From Candidatus Aminicenantes bacterium RBG_13_64_14 (lineage in GTDB: Bacteria; Acidobacteriota; Aminicenantia; Aminicenantales; Saccharicenantaceae), in NCBI GenBank assembly GCA_001773855.1, contig MEXZ01000075.1, positions 149-15,197 of the forward strand: DNA of 15,049 bases, written 5' to 3'. The position numbers were made by a program, and so were the translations under genes. Shown here piece after piece: positions 14,310 to 15,049 of the stretch (within the stretch, counting starts at the first letter, position 1; the number at the start of each line of letters is the position of its first letter). The notes below the pieces were generated by a model that did not search any database, was not told the origin of the DNA, and saw only the letters and a list, made by a program, of their open reading frames with translations.

Positions 14310-15049
14310 ATGTCCAAAGAAAACTCCCTGACTCCGATGATGGAGCAGTATTTCCGGATCAAGGGGCTCCACCGCGACGCCCTCCTCTTCTTCCGCCTCG
14401 GCGATTTCTACGAGATGTTCTACGACGACGCCAAAGTCGCCGCGCCCATCCTCGACATCACGCTGACTTCGCGGCAGAAGGTCCCCATGTGCGGCGTCCC
14501 GCACCACGCCGTCGGCTCCTATCTCCCGAAACTCCTGCGGCTGGGCCACAAGGTCGCCATCTGCGAGCAGGTCGAGGACCCCAAGGCGGCCAAGGGCGTC
14601 GTCAAGCGCGAGGTCATCAAAGTCCTGACGCCCGGAACCGCCGTCGAGTTCGAGACGGAGGACGCCAAGGAGAGCACGTTCATCGTCTCCCTGGCCCTTG
14701 AAGAGGACGGGTGGGGGATGGCCCTCCTCGACCTCGTCGCCGGCGAGGTCCGCACGCTCGAGGGCGGGTGGCCCGAGATCAAGGTCCTGGCCGACGAGAT
14801 CTTCAAATCGGCCCCCAAGGAAATCCTCTACCCAGAGGGGACCGAGGAGGCCCTGCGGCGGGTCCTGTCGCCGAGCGGTCTGGCCGGCGTCGCCCTGAGC
14901 CCGGCCGAAGGTTGGCTCTTCGACCCGCCCGAGGCCGGCCGGGTCGTCCTCGAGCATTTCGGGGCGCGGTCGCTCACCGGGTTCGGTCTCGAGGATAAGC
15001 GTCTCGCGGTCGCCGCGGCCGGGGCCCTCATCGCCTACGTCAAAAAAGT
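14310..15049 (+). CDS. mutS: DNA mismatch repair protein MutS, N-terminal part (runs off right edge)
   Basis: MutS recognises mispaired or looped bases and starts mismatch repair by recruiting MutL. The window holds 246 codons plus two bases of an open frame. They cover the mismatch-binding domain I and most of the connector domain II. The F-x-E motif that wedges into the mismatch is present as GDFYEMF (31-37), with Phe33 and Glu35. It is followed by VPMCGVPHHAVGSYLPKLL (58-76) and KVAICEQVEDP (80-90), both typical of true bacterial MutS rather than MutS2. The ATPase and clamp domains lie outside the window. ATG 14310 is the only start consistent with the family N-terminus (LTPMMEQY at 7-14) and follows its own promoter. 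Confidence 0.95.
   Translation, partial: MSKENSLTPMMEQYFRIKGLHRDALLFFRLGDFYEMFYDDAKVAAPILDITLTSRQKVPMCGVPHHAVGSYLPKLLRLGHKVAICEQVEDPKAAKGVVKREVIKVLTPGTAVEFETEDAKESTFIVSLALEEDGWGMALLDLVAGEVRTLEGGWPEIKVLADEIFKSAPKEILYPEGTEEALRRVLSPSGLAGVALSPAEGWLFDPPEAGRVVLEHFGARSLTGFGLEDKRLAVAAAGALIAYVKK

Noticed and set aside
1-15049. Defence system, prophage, CRISPR array, tRNA, rRNA or secondary-metabolite cluster
   Set aside because: I looked for spaced direct repeats, integrase, transposase or nuclease motifs and conserved RNA folds and found none. The genes are housekeeping or envelope genes with uniform codon style, so no transferred island is evident.

Overview
The window is strongly GC-rich, with mostly G or C in third codon positions, and is densely coded. 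It comes from a diderm (Gram-negative type) bacterium: it encodes an Omp85 outer-membrane barrel, a TamB-type inter-membrane protein, an outer-membrane lipoprotein and a SurA-like periplasmic protein. Gene content and order recall Acidobacteriota/Aminicenantota-type genomes. That placement is an impression from protein style, not a demonstrated assignment. I see no phage, CRISPR, tRNA, rRNA or intact insertion sequence.

Layout. (1) Left edge, minus strand: the first 36 codons of a zinc-ribbon protein (1-108) with its own promoter, then a sugar-phosphate nucleotidyltransferase-like gene (212-1135). (2) A 312-base divergent intergenic region (1136-1447) holds a sigma70-type promoter on each side and, between them, a REP-like imperfect hairpin with repeated AATTC/GGGACA words. 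(3) Plus strand, 1448-13702: nine genes in one tightly packed array. They are hslV, hslU, a three-domain FN3 lipoprotein, a fumarylacetoacetate-hydrolase-family enzyme, a small transaldolase/FSA-family enzyme, tamB, an Omp85 protein with about seven POTRA domains, a SurA-like chaperone without a parvulin domain, and fabD. The junctions range from overlaps of 1, 4 or about 26 bases to gaps of 0-13 bases. I see only one promoter, ahead of hslV. (4) pgsA on the minus strand (13685-14230) converges on fabD with an 18-base coding overlap. (5) mutS starts on the plus strand at 14310 and runs off the right edge. pgsA and mutS diverge from a 79-base region with two good promoters so close to the start codons that both mRNAs are predicted to be (nearly) leaderless.

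How the genes may work together. The core of the long array is envelope biogenesis: TamB plus an Omp85 partner make a TAM-like inner-to-outer-membrane bridge, with a SurA-like chaperone and an outer-membrane lipoprotein alongside. FabD (fatty-acid synthesis) ends the array and PgsA (phosphatidylglycerol synthesis) abuts it. The neighbourhood therefore pairs phospholipid synthesis with the machine thought to move phospholipid or assemble proteins at the outer membrane. HslVU at the head adds a protease. The two central-metabolism enzymes have no evident link to the rest. I did not find a wholly new system. The points most worth following are the seven-POTRA Omp85 with an altered RGF motif, the LptM-like/FN3 lipoprotein, the REP-like element and the leaderless divergent promoters.
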